Shown piece after piece: positions 37,361 to 46,109 of a stretch of DNA of 64,000 nucleotides (its first letter is position 1; the number at the start of each line of letters is the position of its first letter). A program made the translations under genes and the position numbers. The stretch comes from Thalassobius sp965218685 (lineage in GTDB: Bacteria; Pseudomonadota; Alphaproteobacteria; Rhodobacterales; Rhodobacteraceae): positions 2,604,001 through 2,668,000 of the forward strand of contig NZ_OZ244657.1 of assembly GCF_965218685.1 (NCBI RefSeq). The letters run 5' to 3'. Below the pieces are notes generated by a model. That model was not told where the DNA came from, searched no databases, and saw only the letters and a list, made by a program, of their open reading frames with translations.

Positions 37361-38494
37361 TCAGACGTCTTCGTCCATGACCTCGACCGCGCCGTCCTCG
37401 ATCTGGGCGGCGCGTTTTTCGACCTCTTCCACGATGTGATCGACCATCTGGTCGTTGGACATTTTATGGCTGGCCTTGCCGGCCAGATAGACCATGCCAG
37501 ACCCTGCCCCACCTCCGGTAAATCCGACGTCTGTCATCAGCGCTTCGCCGGGGCCGTTGACCACGCAGCCGATGATCGACAGGCTCATGGGGGTTTTGAT
37601 GTGTTCCAGCCGCTGCTCCAGCGTTTCCACGGTCTTGATCACGTCAAAGCCCTGGCGCGCACATGACGGGCAGGAAATGATATTTACACCGCGGTGGCGC
37701 AGACCCAGCGATTTCAGGATCTCATAGCCGACCTTTACCTCTTCGACCGGATCGGCGGACAGGCTGACGCGGATCGTGTCACCAATGCCCATCCACAGCA
37801 GGTTCCCCAACCCGATCGAGGATTTGATCGTGCCGGACATCAGCCCGCCTGCCTCGGTGATGCCCAGATGGATCGGGGCATCGGTCAACTCGGCCAGTTG
37901 CTGATAGGCGGCGGTGGCCATGAAGACATCGCTGGCCTTCACGCTGATCTTGAACTCGTGGAAATCGTGGTCCTGCAGGATCTTGATGTGATCCATGCCG
38001 CTTTCGACCATCGCGTCGGGCGTCGGCTCGCCGTATTTGTCCAGCAGGTGCTTTTCCAAAGATCCGGCGTTCACGCCAATCCGGATCGAGCAATCATGAT
38101 CGCGTGCGGCCTGGATGACCTCTTTCACCCGATCCTCGGAACCGATATTGCCCGGATTGATCCGCAGACAGGCAGCGCCAGCCTCGGCGGCTTCGATCCC
38201 GCGTTTATAGTGGAAATGGATGTCAGCGACGATGGGCACCGGGCTTTCGCGCACGATCTCTTTCAGCGCCTTCGAGCTTTCCTGATCAGGCACCGAAATC
38301 CGAACGATGTCAGCCCCGGCGTCTGCGGCGCGGATCACCTGATCCAGTGTGCCTTTTACATCCGTCGTCAGCGTGTTGGTCATGGTCTGAACCGAGATCG
38401 GCGCATCCCCCCCAACAGGCACAGAGCCTACGTGGATCTTGCGGCTTTGGCGGCGATAGATATTGCGCCACGGGCGAACATGGTTCAGCGACAT
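37361..38494 (-). CDS. ispG: (E)-4-hydroxy-3-methylbut-2-enyl-diphosphate synthase
   Basis: A 377-residue [4Fe-4S] enzyme of the MEP isoprenoid pathway; it converts MEcPP to HMBPP. The N-terminal TIM-barrel shows PISVQTMTNTLTTDV and CLRINPGNIG; the cluster cysteines are in ISCPSCARQGFDVI and IIGCVVNGPGEA near the C terminus. Length fits the bacterial form. Its stop lies three bases from the convergent DsbA-like stop. The RodZ-like gene is 76 bp upstream on the same strand, an order seen in many proteobacteria. Confidence 0.95.
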   Translation of the reverse strand: MSLNHVRPWRNIYRRQSRKIHVGSVPVGGDAPISVQTMTNTLTTDVKGTLDQVIRAADAGADIVRISVPDQESSKALKEIVRESPVPIVADIHFHYKRGIEAAEAGAACLRINPGNIGSEDRVKEVIQAARDHDCSIRIGVNAGSLEKHLLDKYGEPTPDAMVESGMDHIKILQDHDFHEFKISVKASDVFMATAAYQQLAELTDAPIHLGITEAGGLMSGTIKSSIGLGNLLWMGIGDTIRVSLSADPVEEVKVGYEILKSLGLRHRGVNIISCPSCARQGFDVIKTVETLEQRLEHIKTPMSLSIIGCVVNGPGEALMTDVGFTGGGAGSGMVYLAGKASHKMSNDQMVDHIVEEVEKRAAQIEDGAVEVMDEDV

Positions 38495-38570
38495 GAGGTC
38501 GTCCTTGCATCCAGAAGATCAGCTTAGAGGCTACTTAGCGCCCCCGCCTGCGCGCTTCAATGGGCTGCGG

Positions 38571-39740
38571 TCAGTTGTCGGGCTGTTGGCTCAGTTCGGC
38601 CACGGTGCGGGCCAGTTCCTGATGCTGTTCCAACGTGGCCACGGCATAGGCTGTGGTCAGATTGTCTTGTGACAGGGACAGGTCCTTGGTCACGGTGCCC
38701 TTAGAACCTGCAGGGCCGTAATGCTGGCCATTCACCGCGAAATAGATCGCGCTGGATTCGCCCACGCGCAGCACGGGCGGTTGTTCGGTCTGAGGCACAA
38801 CCCAGCGATCGCCGGCCTCCATGATGCCTTCGTAGATCACGCTGCCATCAGCGGCGCGGACACGAACCCATGCGGGGCGCACGGCAACCATGGCCACCTG
38901 AGGCGCGGCATCGGCAACCACTTGCGGGGTGGCCGCAGGTTCGGGCACCGGGGCCACATCCAAGGGGTCGGCCTCGGTCTCGGCCGTGCGGAAGCTGCCC
39001 ACCATGTTTGGATCAAGCGTCGAGATCGGCGCATCACGCGCCACCATCACCGGCACATCCAGCGCTTGCGGGCGATACAGACGATCCAGGGCATCCGCGC
39101 GCGGGGCGGTCAGGCCAGAGTCGGCCATCTGCGGGGCAGTGCCCACATCCAGCGGATCCAGATCGGCCAGAACGTCAGGTGTGTTCTCAACGGGCGCCAA
39201 GCGCACGCGCTGCACCTCGTTCAGCACGGAATACCCGCCAAACCCGATCGAGCCGATCAGCAGCAGCAGAACCAGCGCCGAGCCAATGGCCCCGGGTTCG
39301 ATATTCGCGAAAAACGAGTCACGGCTGGGTGCGAACGAGCTTCCGGCAAACAGGTCGGTGTCACTATGGACGGGCATTTTGGGCGCGTTGTTTTTGCGGA
39401 TCGAGGACGCCTCGGCCGACATGCCATGCGCGGTAGCAAACCCGCTTTCCCGGCAAAAATTTTCGAAGGCCTGATCGGGATCCATATTCAGATAGCGCGC
39501 ATAGGACCGCACATAGCCGGCGATGAAGCCGGGCGTATCAAAGGCTGAAGGATCGGAATTTTCAATGGCAGCGATGTAAGACGCTTTGATGCGGAGTTCT
39601 CGTTGCACATCCAGCAAGGATTTGCCCATGGTGGCCCGCTCGCCACGCATCATGTCGCCTAGGCGAGTCTCGAAACTGTCGAACCCTTTGGGTTCAACTT
39701 TATCTTCCTCGTCGATACGCGGTGTCTTGCGCCTGATCAT
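38571..39740 (-). CDS. RodZ-like HTH membrane protein (DUF4115)
   Basis: A 389-residue protein. The N-terminal HTH_25 domain is at about 25-95 (LGDMMRGERATMGKSLLDVQRELRIKASYIAAIE ... GFIAGYVRSYARYLN). One membrane helix follows at about 150-172, then a Pro/Ala/Asp-rich linker and a C-terminal DUF4115 beta domain (about 290-365, AWVRVRAADGSVIYEG). RodZ links MreB filaments to the membrane in rod-shaped cells; this homologue has the same layout. Start choice is between ATG codons at 39746 and 39740; the AAGGGG site suits 39740 better (nine bases). ispG lies just downstream. Confidence 0.83.
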   Translation of the reverse strand: MIRRKTPRIDEEDKVEPKGFDSFETRLGDMMRGERATMGKSLLDVQRELRIKASYIAAIENSDPSAFDTPGFIAGYVRSYARYLNMDPDQAFENFCRESGFATAHGMSAEASSIRKNNAPKMPVHSDTDLFAGSSFAPSRDSFFANIEPGAIGSALVLLLLIGSIGFGGYSVLNEVQRVRLAPVENTPDVLADLDPLDVGTAPQMADSGLTAPRADALDRLYRPQALDVPVMVARDAPISTLDPNMVGSFRTAETEADPLDVAPVPEPAATPQVVADAAPQVAMVAVRPAWVRVRAADGSVIYEGIMEAGDRWVVPQTEQPPVLRVGESSAIYFAVNGQHYGPAGSKGTVTKDLSLSQDNLTTAYAVATLEQHQELARTVAELSQQPDN

Positions 39741-39849
39741 CCCCATCTGCCCCTTAAGCAATTCGCTTTTCCGAACCTGCCGATTCGAGACGCGACCTTT
39801 ATTTTCTTCACTCTAGCACAACTCAAGCGAAAAAGCATTTTGGGCAAGG

Positions 39850-41082
39850 TCAGGCAGATAATTCGGCGCGATTTAGCTCACAGCGCGCCCAAAGCTCATC
39901 CAGCGCGTGCACCAATGCGTCCATCTCTTGCGGTCCGTGTACAGGCGACGGAGTAAAGCGCAGGCGCTCGGTGCCGCGGGGCACAGTGGGAAAATTGATG
40001 GGTTGCACGTAGATGCCGAACCGTTCAAGCAGCATATCGCTCAGTTGCTTGGTATGGACCGGGTCGCCAACGATCACCGGAACAATATGGCTGCCGTGAT
40101 CGATGATTGGCAGGCCTAGCCCCTTGAGGCGCAGTTTCAGCGCGGCGGCCTGTTGTTGATGACGCTCGCGCAGGGCGCTGTCGGTCTTCAGATGGCGCAC
40201 ACTGGCAGCCGCCCCGGCCGCTACGGCAGGCGGCAATGACGTGGTGAAGATAAAGCCCGGCGCGTAAGACCTGATCGCATCGCACATCTTTGCCGAGGCC
40301 GCGATATAGCCGCCCATCACCCCATAGGCCTTGGCCAGCGTACCGTTGATGATATCCAGCCGGTGCATCAGCCGGTCACGTTCCGCCACACCGGCCCCGC
40401 GGGGGCCGTACATCCCCACCGCGTGCACCTCGTCAATATAGGTCAGCGCGCCGAATTCGTCGGCCAGATCGCAGATCGCCTCGATCGGGCCGAAATCGCC
40501 ATCCATGGAATAGACCGATTCAAATGCGATCAGTTTGGGGGCTGCGGGATCGTCCGCCTCCAGCAGCTCTCGCAGATGGGCCACGTCATTATGTTTGAAA
40601 ATCCGCTTCGCGCCACCGTTGCGTCGCACACCTTCAATCATCGAGGCGTGGTTCAACTCGTCGCTATAGATGATCAGGCCGGGGAACAGCTTGGGCAACG
40701 TGCTCAGCGTCGCGTCATTGGCGATATAGGCGCTGGTGAACAACAAGGCCGATTCCTTGCCGTGCAGGTCGGCCAGCTCGGCCTCAAGCTGTTTGTGATA
40801 AACTGTGGTGCCCGAGATATTCCGCGTCCCGCCCGAGCCGGCGCCCGTCGCATCAAGCGCCTCGTGCATGGCGGCCAGAACCACTGGATGCTGCCCCATG
40901 CCCAGATAGTCGTTGCCACACCATACGGTGACGTCTTGGCTGGTTCCGTCCTCGCGTCGCCAGACAGCATGGGGGAAATTGCCGTTCTGGCGCTCGATAT
41001 CGATGAAGGTGCGATAACGCCCCTCCTCGTGCAGGCGGCTCAAAGCGGTGTCCAGCTGGGCAGAATAATCGGCGCGCGTCAT
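39850..41082 (-). CDS. hemA: 5-aminolevulinate synthase (C4 pathway)
   Basis: A 410-residue PLP enzyme that condenses glycine and succinyl-CoA to 5-aminolevulinate, the first tetrapyrrole step in Alphaproteobacteria. Motifs include NDYLGMGQHPVV, GAGSGGTRNISGTTVYHKQLE, the Schiff-base lysine in GTLAKAYGVMGGYIA, and IDEVHAVGMYGPRGAGVAERD. The start at 41082 follows GGAGGACACATC; much longer in-frame extensions run into the M20 gene and are not real. A class II FNR box lies 55 bp upstream, so haem synthesis is likely raised at low oxygen. Confidence 0.95.
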   Translation of the reverse strand: MTRADYSAQLDTALSRLHEEGRYRTFIDIERQNGNFPHAVWRREDGTSQDVTVWCGNDYLGMGQHPVVLAAMHEALDATGAGSGGTRNISGTTVYHKQLEAELADLHGKESALLFTSAYIANDATLSTLPKLFPGLIIYSDELNHASMIEGVRRNGGAKRIFKHNDVAHLRELLEADDPAAPKLIAFESVYSMDGDFGPIEAICDLADEFGALTYIDEVHAVGMYGPRGAGVAERDRLMHRLDIINGTLAKAYGVMGGYIAASAKMCDAIRSYAPGFIFTTSLPPAVAAGAAASVRHLKTDSALRERHQQQAAALKLRLKGLGLPIIDHGSHIVPVIVGDPVHTKQLSDMLLERFGIYVQPINFPTVPRGTERLRFTPSPVHGPQEMDALVHALDELWARCELNRAELSA

Positions 41083-41136
41083 GATGTGTCCTCCGGTTCG
41101 CTGCCGAGGGTGTACGCGCAGCCCGGTTCGTTGACC

Positions 41137-41150
41137 TTGATTTCCATCAA
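41137..41150 (-). promoter_or_regulatory. FNR (FnrL) box of hemA
   Basis: TTGAT-TTCC-ATCAA matches the FNR consensus exactly in both arms. Its centre is 32 bp from a -10-like TACACC (41109-41114 on the minus strand), the class II activator spacing. FnrL control of hemA is established in Rhodobacter sphaeroides. Confidence 0.72.
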
Positions 41151-41214
41151 GTTCCCCGCTGGACAGTGACGCGCCCGGTGCTACCCTAGCTGCGGTGAAC
41201 GAAAAGGAGCGACC

Positions 41215-42591
41215 ATGACCCTGGACCCTGTCCTGTCCCGCATTGATGCCGATCTGCCCCAAGCCCTGGACCGCTTGATTGAACTGTTGCGCATCCCCTC
41301 GATCTCGACCGATCCGGCTTATGACGATAAATGCCAAAGCGCCGCCGACTGGCTGGTGGATGACCTGCAAAGCATTGGCGTGGCAGCAGAAAAGCGGCAG
41401 ACACCGGGCCATCCGATGGTTGTGGGACACGTAGAGGGCGACGGGCCGCATATCCTGTTTTACGGTCACTATGACGTACAGCCCGTGGACCCGCTGGAGC
41501 TGTGGAATCGCGACCCGTTTGATCCGGCCATCGAGGAAGAAAACGGCAAACAGGTGATCCGCGGACGGGGGGCCTCGGACGACAAGGGGCAGCTGATGAC
41601 TTTTGTCGAAGCCTGTCGCGCCTGGAAAGAAGTTCACGGTGCCCTGCCCTGCAAGATCACCTTCTTTTTCGAAGGCGAAGAAGAAAGCGGCTCGCCATCG
41701 CTGATCCCGTTCATGCAGGAAAACGCGGACGAGCTGAAATCGGACATCGCGCTGATCTGCGATACGGGGCTGTATGGCGACAGCACCCCTGCGATCGTCA
41801 CCATGCTGCGCGGCCTTCTGGGCGAAGATTTCACCATCACCGGACCGGATCGGGATCTGCATTCGGGGATGTATGGTGGCATTGCGATGAACCCCATCCG
41901 CGTCCTGAACAAGATCCTGGCCGAGCTGCATGATGACACCGGCCGCGTCACGCTGGACGGGTTCTATGACGATGTGCCCGAACTACCCCAAGAGGTCATG
42001 TCCCAGTGGCAGGGCCTGGCCTTTGACCACACGAGTTTCCTGGGTGAAGTCGGCCTGAAACACCCTGCAGGCGAGCAGGATCGCACGCCGCTGGAAATGA
42101 TCTGGTCGCGTCCCACATGCGATGTGAACGGCATCTGGGGCGGCTACACGGGCGCGGGCTTTAAGACCGTGCTGCCCAGTCAGGCCAGCGCCAAGGTCAG
42201 CTTTCGCCTGGTTGGTCAGCAAGACCCCGACAAAGTGCGCAAGGCCTTCCGCGCTCATCTGGAAAGCCGCCTGCCCGAAGGTTTCACAGTCGAATACCGC
42301 ACCGACAAAGGGGCCCCGGCCTCGCAGATGTCGATCGAAAACCCGATGTTCGACAAGGCCCGGCTGGCGCTGTCGGATGAATGGCCTAACCCTGCGGCCT
42401 ATGTGGGCTGTGGCGGCTCGATCCCCATCGCGGGCTATTTCAAGGACATTTTGGGAACCGATGCGATGCTTATCGGGTTTGGCAAGGATGACGACCAGAT
42501 CCACAGCCCCAACGAGAAATACGATCTAAGCAGTTTTCATATGGGTATCCGCAGCTGGGCTCGCGTGCTGGAAGCCTTGACGCGCGGGTAA
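41215..42591 (+). CDS. M20-family metallopeptidase (dipeptidase type)
   Basis: A 458-residue zinc hydrolase. The metal ligands are visible: the His in FYGHYDVQPVDP, the bridging Asp in GRGASDDKGQL, the EE pair in FEGEEESGSPS and a later Asp in ICDTGLYG; the dimerisation domain includes LHSGMYGGIAMNP and the C-terminal His is near KDDDQIHSPNEKYD. This matches the M20 dipeptidase/carnosinase-like group. Substrate is unknown. The start follows AAAAGGAGCGACC. Divergent from hemA, and 40 bp before the dehalogenase-like gene on the same strand. Confidence 0.88.
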   Translation: MTLDPVLSRIDADLPQALDRLIELLRIPSISTDPAYDDKCQSAADWLVDDLQSIGVAAEKRQTPGHPMVVGHVEGDGPHILFYGHYDVQPVDPLELWNRDPFDPAIEEENGKQVIRGRGASDDKGQLMTFVEACRAWKEVHGALPCKITFFFEGEEESGSPSLIPFMQENADELKSDIALICDTGLYGDSTPAIVTMLRGLLGEDFTITGPDRDLHSGMYGGIAMNPIRVLNKILAELHDDTGRVTLDGFYDDVPELPQEVMSQWQGLAFDHTSFLGEVGLKHPAGEQDRTPLEMIWSRPTCDVNGIWGGYTGAGFKTVLPSQASAKVSFRLVGQQDPDKVRKAFRAHLESRLPEGFTVEYRTDKGAPASQMSIENPMFDKARLALSDEWPNPAAYVGCGGSIPIAGYFKDILGTDAMLIGFGKDDDQIHSPNEKYDLSSFHMGIRSWARVLEALTRG

Positions 42592-42631
42592 TGGCTTTGC
42601 GCCAGCGTCGAATACGAGCAAAGGAAAAAGC

Positions 42632-43483
42632 ATGGCTGAACTACATGTAAACGGGCTGAATGTGGCCTACGACATCAGCGGAGACGGCCCTCCGGTGTTG
42701 ATGTTGCACGGCTTTCCGCAAACCCGTGCCATGTGGGACCCGATCGTGCCAAGCCTGGAGCAGCGCTTTACTGTCGTAAGGGCCGATCTGCGGGGCTATG
42801 GCGCGACGGACAAACCGGCAGAGGTATCCGAGTATTCGTTTCGGGCCATGGCCGCCGATCAGGTGGCGCTGATGCAGGAACTTGGCTTTCCGCAATTCCA
42901 TGCGGTTGGACATGACCGAGGAGCGCGGACTGTACACCGGATGGCCCTGGATCATCCTCAGGCCGTTCTCTCGATCTGCCTGATGGACATCGTGCCGACC
43001 CATCTGTTGCTGGATCAGCTGACGCAGCAGGTGGCGCGCGCGTATTACCACTGGTTCTTTCTGTCCCAGCCCGCCCCCTTTCCGGAACGGATGATCCAGG
43101 CCGACCCCGACCACTATTTCGAAAGCTGCCTGTTGGGATGGGGTGCCTCTCAGATCCGTGATTTCGACCCGCGCCTTCTGGAGCAATACCGCACCGCTTG
43201 GCGTGATCCTGAAACGATCCGCGGCATGTGTAACGATTACCGCGCCGCGCTGGATGTCGATTTCGATCTGGATGCGCAGGATCTTGACCGGCAGATCACC
43301 TGCCCTGCGCTTATCCTGTACGGAGCCGATGGGGCCATGGCGCGCGCCTTTGATATTCCGGGAACCTGGCGCGCACGTTGCACAGACATGCGCGCAGCGG
43401 GCATACCGGGCGGTCATTTCTTTCCGGACACCGCGCCGAAAGAAACCTCTAAAGCGATTTTAGAATTCCTGTCAGAGACTTAG
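42632..43483 (+). CDS. Haloacetate (fluoroacetate) dehalogenase-like alpha/beta hydrolase
   Basis: A 283-residue alpha/beta hydrolase whose nucleophile is an aspartate, D95, in VGHDRGARTVHR, as in haloalkane and haloacetate dehalogenases. Compared with the fluoroacetate dehalogenase of Rhodopseudomonas palustris (residues from memory), equivalents of the whole active site can be placed: D95, R96, R99 (carboxylate clamp), D119, H140-W141 (halide pocket, YYHWFF), Y203 and H262 in GGHFFPDT. The match of spacing is close. The reaction would release halide from a 2-haloacid; the physiological substrate is unknown. It follows the M20 gene by 40 bp. Confidence 0.82.
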   Translation: MAELHVNGLNVAYDISGDGPPVLMLHGFPQTRAMWDPIVPSLEQRFTVVRADLRGYGATDKPAEVSEYSFRAMAADQVALMQELGFPQFHAVGHDRGARTVHRMALDHPQAVLSICLMDIVPTHLLLDQLTQQVARAYYHWFFLSQPAPFPERMIQADPDHYFESCLLGWGASQIRDFDPRLLEQYRTAWRDPETIRGMCNDYRAALDVDFDLDAQDLDRQITCPALILYGADGAMARAFDIPGTWRARCTDMRAAGIPGGHFFPDTAPKETSKAILEFLSET

Positions 43484-44355
43484 AGAACGCCCTTAAACCT
43501 ATCCGGCAGGCGGAACTGCAGCGCATAGTCGGGTCTGTTGAACTGATAAAACCCTGTCTCGCCACGCGGGCCAAAGCTGCGGTGCATTTTCTTGCGATAG
43601 GGGCGCATGTCAAAGCCCGGCACCATTTCCATCTGGGCAAAGTCGTCAAACAACGCGCGATCCTCGCCGCGAGCGTCAGGAAACCAATGGCGGCCGATGG
43701 AAATCTCCTGAACCGAGCCGCCAATGTCCTGAGTGATCTGGTTTCGACGGTTCATCGCGCCGACATATTCTCCGAAATCGCAGAACTTCAGATGCAGCAG
43801 GAACAGGCTGTCAGGCGTGAACAGCTTGTCAAACTGGGTGAAATGACCGCCCCGCGCGATCTTGGTACCAACAGAAACCACACAGGGTTTCGAGTAATGC
43901 GGCGCCAGCCGGACATGCATCCTTGGCCCCAGCAGATGATCTGTAACCGGTTGATCCTCAACGTCTATTCTGTGGATCAGCTCAAGACCCAAGGGGGTCA
44001 AAACCCGACCTTTGCGCGCGTCATTCAGGAATTCCAGCAAGGTGCGCCCGTCCTCGGGGTCGATCACCACCAGTTCATCGACATCCCCGACGATCACATG
44101 GTCATAATAACTGCGCAGCCCCATCACCATGTTGTTCAGCAGCCGCCAGCGTTTCATGTCGAAATTTTTATGCGGGTCACCGGGGATACCGATGATGTTG
44201 CAGCCCTCGGCCAACCTGGCGACGTCCTCGCCCCGACCATGGTTAATGATGTACAGATTCTCACGACCGAAAATGCGACCGTAGTGGCGCAACCAAATAT
44301 CGAGAAAGAACAGGTCGTCACGCACCATGGTGACAACCGCTACGGTGGACTGCAT
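43480..44355 (-). CDS. Family 2-type glycosyltransferase
   Basis: A 291-residue protein that begins MQSTVAVVTMVRDDLFFLDIWLRHYGRIFG, the typical opening of PF13704-like glycosyltransferases, with a DVD metal/nucleotide motif at 91-93 in IVGDVDELVV. There is no signal or membrane segment, so it acts in the cytoplasm. These proteins often transfer sugars onto surface glycans or are found next to sulfotransferase-like genes, as here (divergent neighbour at 44440). The last four bases overlap the end of the convergent hydrolase gene. Donor and acceptor are unknown. Confidence 0.8.
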   Translation of the reverse strand: MQSTVAVVTMVRDDLFFLDIWLRHYGRIFGRENLYIINHGRGEDVARLAEGCNIIGIPGDPHKNFDMKRWRLLNNMVMGLRSYYDHVIVGDVDELVVIDPEDGRTLLEFLNDARKGRVLTPLGLELIHRIDVEDQPVTDHLLGPRMHVRLAPHYSKPCVVSVGTKIARGGHFTQFDKLFTPDSLFLLHLKFCDFGEYVGAMNRRNQITQDIGGSVQEISIGRHWFPDARGEDRALFDDFAQMEMVPGFDMRPYRKKMHRSFGPRGETGFYQFNRPDYALQFRLPDRFKGVL

Positions 44356-44439
44356 CTTTAGTTTGGCCTCTGCTCAACTGCCTTTTGGCAAGCCTAACCT
44401 TTTTGCTGTTATAAGAGAATCGAATTTTGACCGAATGGA

Positions 44440-45204
44440 TTGCCTCTCGTGCTTCTTGCCTCGCTTGTGCCTGCTGATTTTGCCCGGACGGGGCTGCATT
44501 TTGCGCCAAGCGGCGTGAATCCCACTCGCTTTCAGGTGATCGGAGAGCGCAGCAGTGGCACCAACCATGTCAAACGCCTGCTGGGGCGCAACACGCCGCT
44601 AATCCCCGTTGAACTGCTGGGTTGGAAACACGGTGGCATACAGGCGCAGGCAGTGCCGCGCGATATGGTGGTGGTACTAAGCCTGCGCAATGCGGTGGAT
44701 TGGGCGCTGTCAATGTACGCCAAGCCGTGGCACACGCCTCCGACCATGCAACAACTTGAATTCGCTGACTTTTTGCGCACCCCTTGGGAAACGATTCTTG
44801 ACCATCCCAAGTATTTCGAAGGCGCGGGCCCCCTGATGGTCGGCCAGCCCCTGCAACAAGATCGGGACCCGATGGGCCGTCCCTACCCCAACCTGTTTGC
44901 GCTGCGGGTGGGCAAGCTGGCTGCGCATCTAAGCTGGCTGAACCGGGGCTGCAGCGTGGTGGTCGTGCGTCACGAAAGCGTTCTGGCCGATCAGGAAGGA
45001 TTCGTTCAGAAATTCCGCAGCCAGATGGGCCTGCCCCCGCTGGACGCGCCCTTGCGGCCCGTGGTGAAACGTCTTGGCTCTCGGTTCGTGGCGGCCGTCA
45101 GCGGCCGGCCTGATGCCCCCAAGGAAATCACGGACGGCGACCGCGCCTTTTTGCGCGCGCAACTGGACCTGCCTTTGGAAAAAGCGCTGGGATACGACTA
45201 CTGA
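44440..45204 (+). CDS. Sulfotransferase-like P-loop protein
   Basis: A protein of up to 254 residues. FQVIGERSSGTNHVKRLL at about 32-48 resembles the 5'-phosphosulfate-binding loop of PAPS sulfotransferases, and LSLRNAVDWALSMY (about 80-93) resembles their RxxxDxxxS 3'-phosphate block; VVVVRHESVL follows later where RYEDL is usual. The resemblance is by eye and distant, so the name is tentative. The start is uncertain: TTG at 44440, or GTG at 44449 or 44467, none with a convincing ribosome site. It is divergent from a glycosyltransferase, hinting at decoration of a surface glycan. Confidence 0.6.
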   Translation: MPLVLLASLVPADFARTGLHFAPSGVNPTRFQVIGERSSGTNHVKRLLGRNTPLIPVELLGWKHGGIQAQAVPRDMVVVLSLRNAVDWALSMYAKPWHTPPTMQQLEFADFLRTPWETILDHPKYFEGAGPLMVGQPLQQDRDPMGRPYPNLFALRVGKLAAHLSWLNRGCSVVVVRHESVLADQEGFVQKFRSQMGLPPLDAPLRPVVKRLGSRFVAAVSGRPDAPKEITDGDRAFLRAQLDLPLEKALGYDY

Positions 45205-45425
45205 CGCAAAGTGCGCAGGCCCTTCAGAGCGGCCAGCAGCCACGGCAGCCCGTGAAACAGCAGATCGAACATATCAAGCGGGCGCACCAGATCGCCGGCG
45301 ACCAGCATCTTCAGCTTTTCCCAGATGTGCGGTTCAGGAACAAACGGAGCCAGGCCCAGCGTCGCACAAACCAACAGAACAGTTGCCCATGAAATCGAGT
45401 CGAGCCAGCGCATGATCATATCCAT
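45198..45425 (-). CDS. Small inner-membrane protein
   Basis: A 75-residue protein, MDMIMRWLDSISWATVLLVCATLGLAPFVPEPHIWEKLKML at the N-terminal side, with one hydrophobic helix (about 12-28) and a second at about 54-70. The APF-PEPH-WEKL-ML pattern is common to small proteobacterial proteins that databases sometimes label RND transporter without evidence. It is too small to be a transporter by itself. The start may instead be the third or fifth codon. Its stop overlaps the end of the convergent sulfotransferase-like gene by seven bases. Confidence 0.65.
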   Translation of the reverse strand: MDMIMRWLDSISWATVLLVCATLGLAPFVPEPHIWEKLKMLVAGDLVRPLDMFDLLFHGLPWLLAALKGLRTLRQ

Positions 45426-45443
45426 TCAAGAAAGGGGGGAAAG

Positions 45444-45520
45444 TGGCGCGGTTGACGGGGCTCGAACCCGCGACCCCCGGCGTGACAGGCCGGTACTCTA
45501 ACCAACTGAGCTACAACCGC
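45444..45520 (-). tRNA. tRNA-Asp (GTC)
   Basis: 77 bases including an encoded CCA. On the minus strand the acceptor stem is GCGGTTG / CAACCGC, the anticodon loop is CTGTCAC with anticodon GTC, and the discriminator is G. It is identical to the copy at 45562 and lies 41 bp downstream of it, so both come from one transcript. Confidence 0.95.
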
Positions 45521-45561
45521 GCTTTTCCTCTCGAGTCATTCGCCTGTGGATCGGACAGTGG

Positions 45562-45638
45562 TGGCGCGGTTGACGGGGCTCGAACCCGCGACCCCCGGCG
45601 TGACAGGCCGGTACTCTAACCAACTGAGCTACAACCGC
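45562..45638 (-). tRNA. tRNA-Asp (GTC), second identical copy
   Basis: 77 bases, CCA encoded, the same sequence as the copy at 45444. It is the promoter-proximal copy; a sigma70-type promoter lies at 45674-45702. Confidence 0.95.
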
Positions 45639-45987
45639 TCACTGTCCGCTCAGGCGACCCGAGCGTGAGAGGCTGTTTATGCGCAACCCTGTCGGGCGTC
45701 AAGCGGATGATGATGGAAAAAGTGCAAATATTTTCGCAAAATTCAGATCACTCAAAGCCGCCTGTTTTTACCCCCGGTGCCAAGCCTGGGCGCCAGTCGA
45801 AACCGACACCCCGGCCACCTGAAAACGCCCAATTCCTGTGCAGCGCGAAGGTCCGTGTTACAATTTCCAGCATAAATTCACCCAAACGCCTGTTTTAAAG
45901 GCGATGTGGCGCTTAGGATGTTAGCGAGAACACAGCGAAAGGCAGGGCCAGGGACGGCACCGCAACGTTATGGAACAAAAAGAAAAA
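45639..45987. other. Intergenic region between tRNA-Asp and tRNA-Val (349 bp)
   Basis: No convincing protein gene is seen. It holds the promoter of the tRNA-Asp pair and the 3' trailer of tRNA-Val. The rest, about 45705-45985, shows no clear feature; a 77-codon frame inside it has no family likeness or ribosome site. Confidence 0.6.
45674..45702 (-). promoter_or_regulatory. Promoter of the tRNA-Asp pair
   Basis: On the minus strand TTGACG (45697-45702) and TAAACA (45674-45679) are separated by 17 bp, placing the start about 30 bases before the first tRNA. Confidence 0.65.
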
Positions 45988-46063
<76 letters not shown>

Positions 46064-46072
46064 GTGGCGCCT

Positions 46073-46101
46073 CTGTTACCGAAAGCTTTTGCGAGGCGCA
46101 A
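46073..46101 (-). promoter_or_regulatory. Promoter of tRNA-Val (TAC)
   Basis: TTGCGC (46096-46101) and TAACAG (46073-46078) on the minus strand are 17 bp apart, immediately upstream of the tRNA and reaching to within nine bases of the divergent phosphatase ATG. Confidence 0.5.
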
Positions 46102-46109
46102 GAGGTCTG

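Noticed and set aside
45444..45638. Tandem tRNA-Asp copies as attachment-site remnants of an integrated element
   Set aside because: Both are complete tRNA genes with a promoter, and there is no integrase or foreign-looking DNA beside them.
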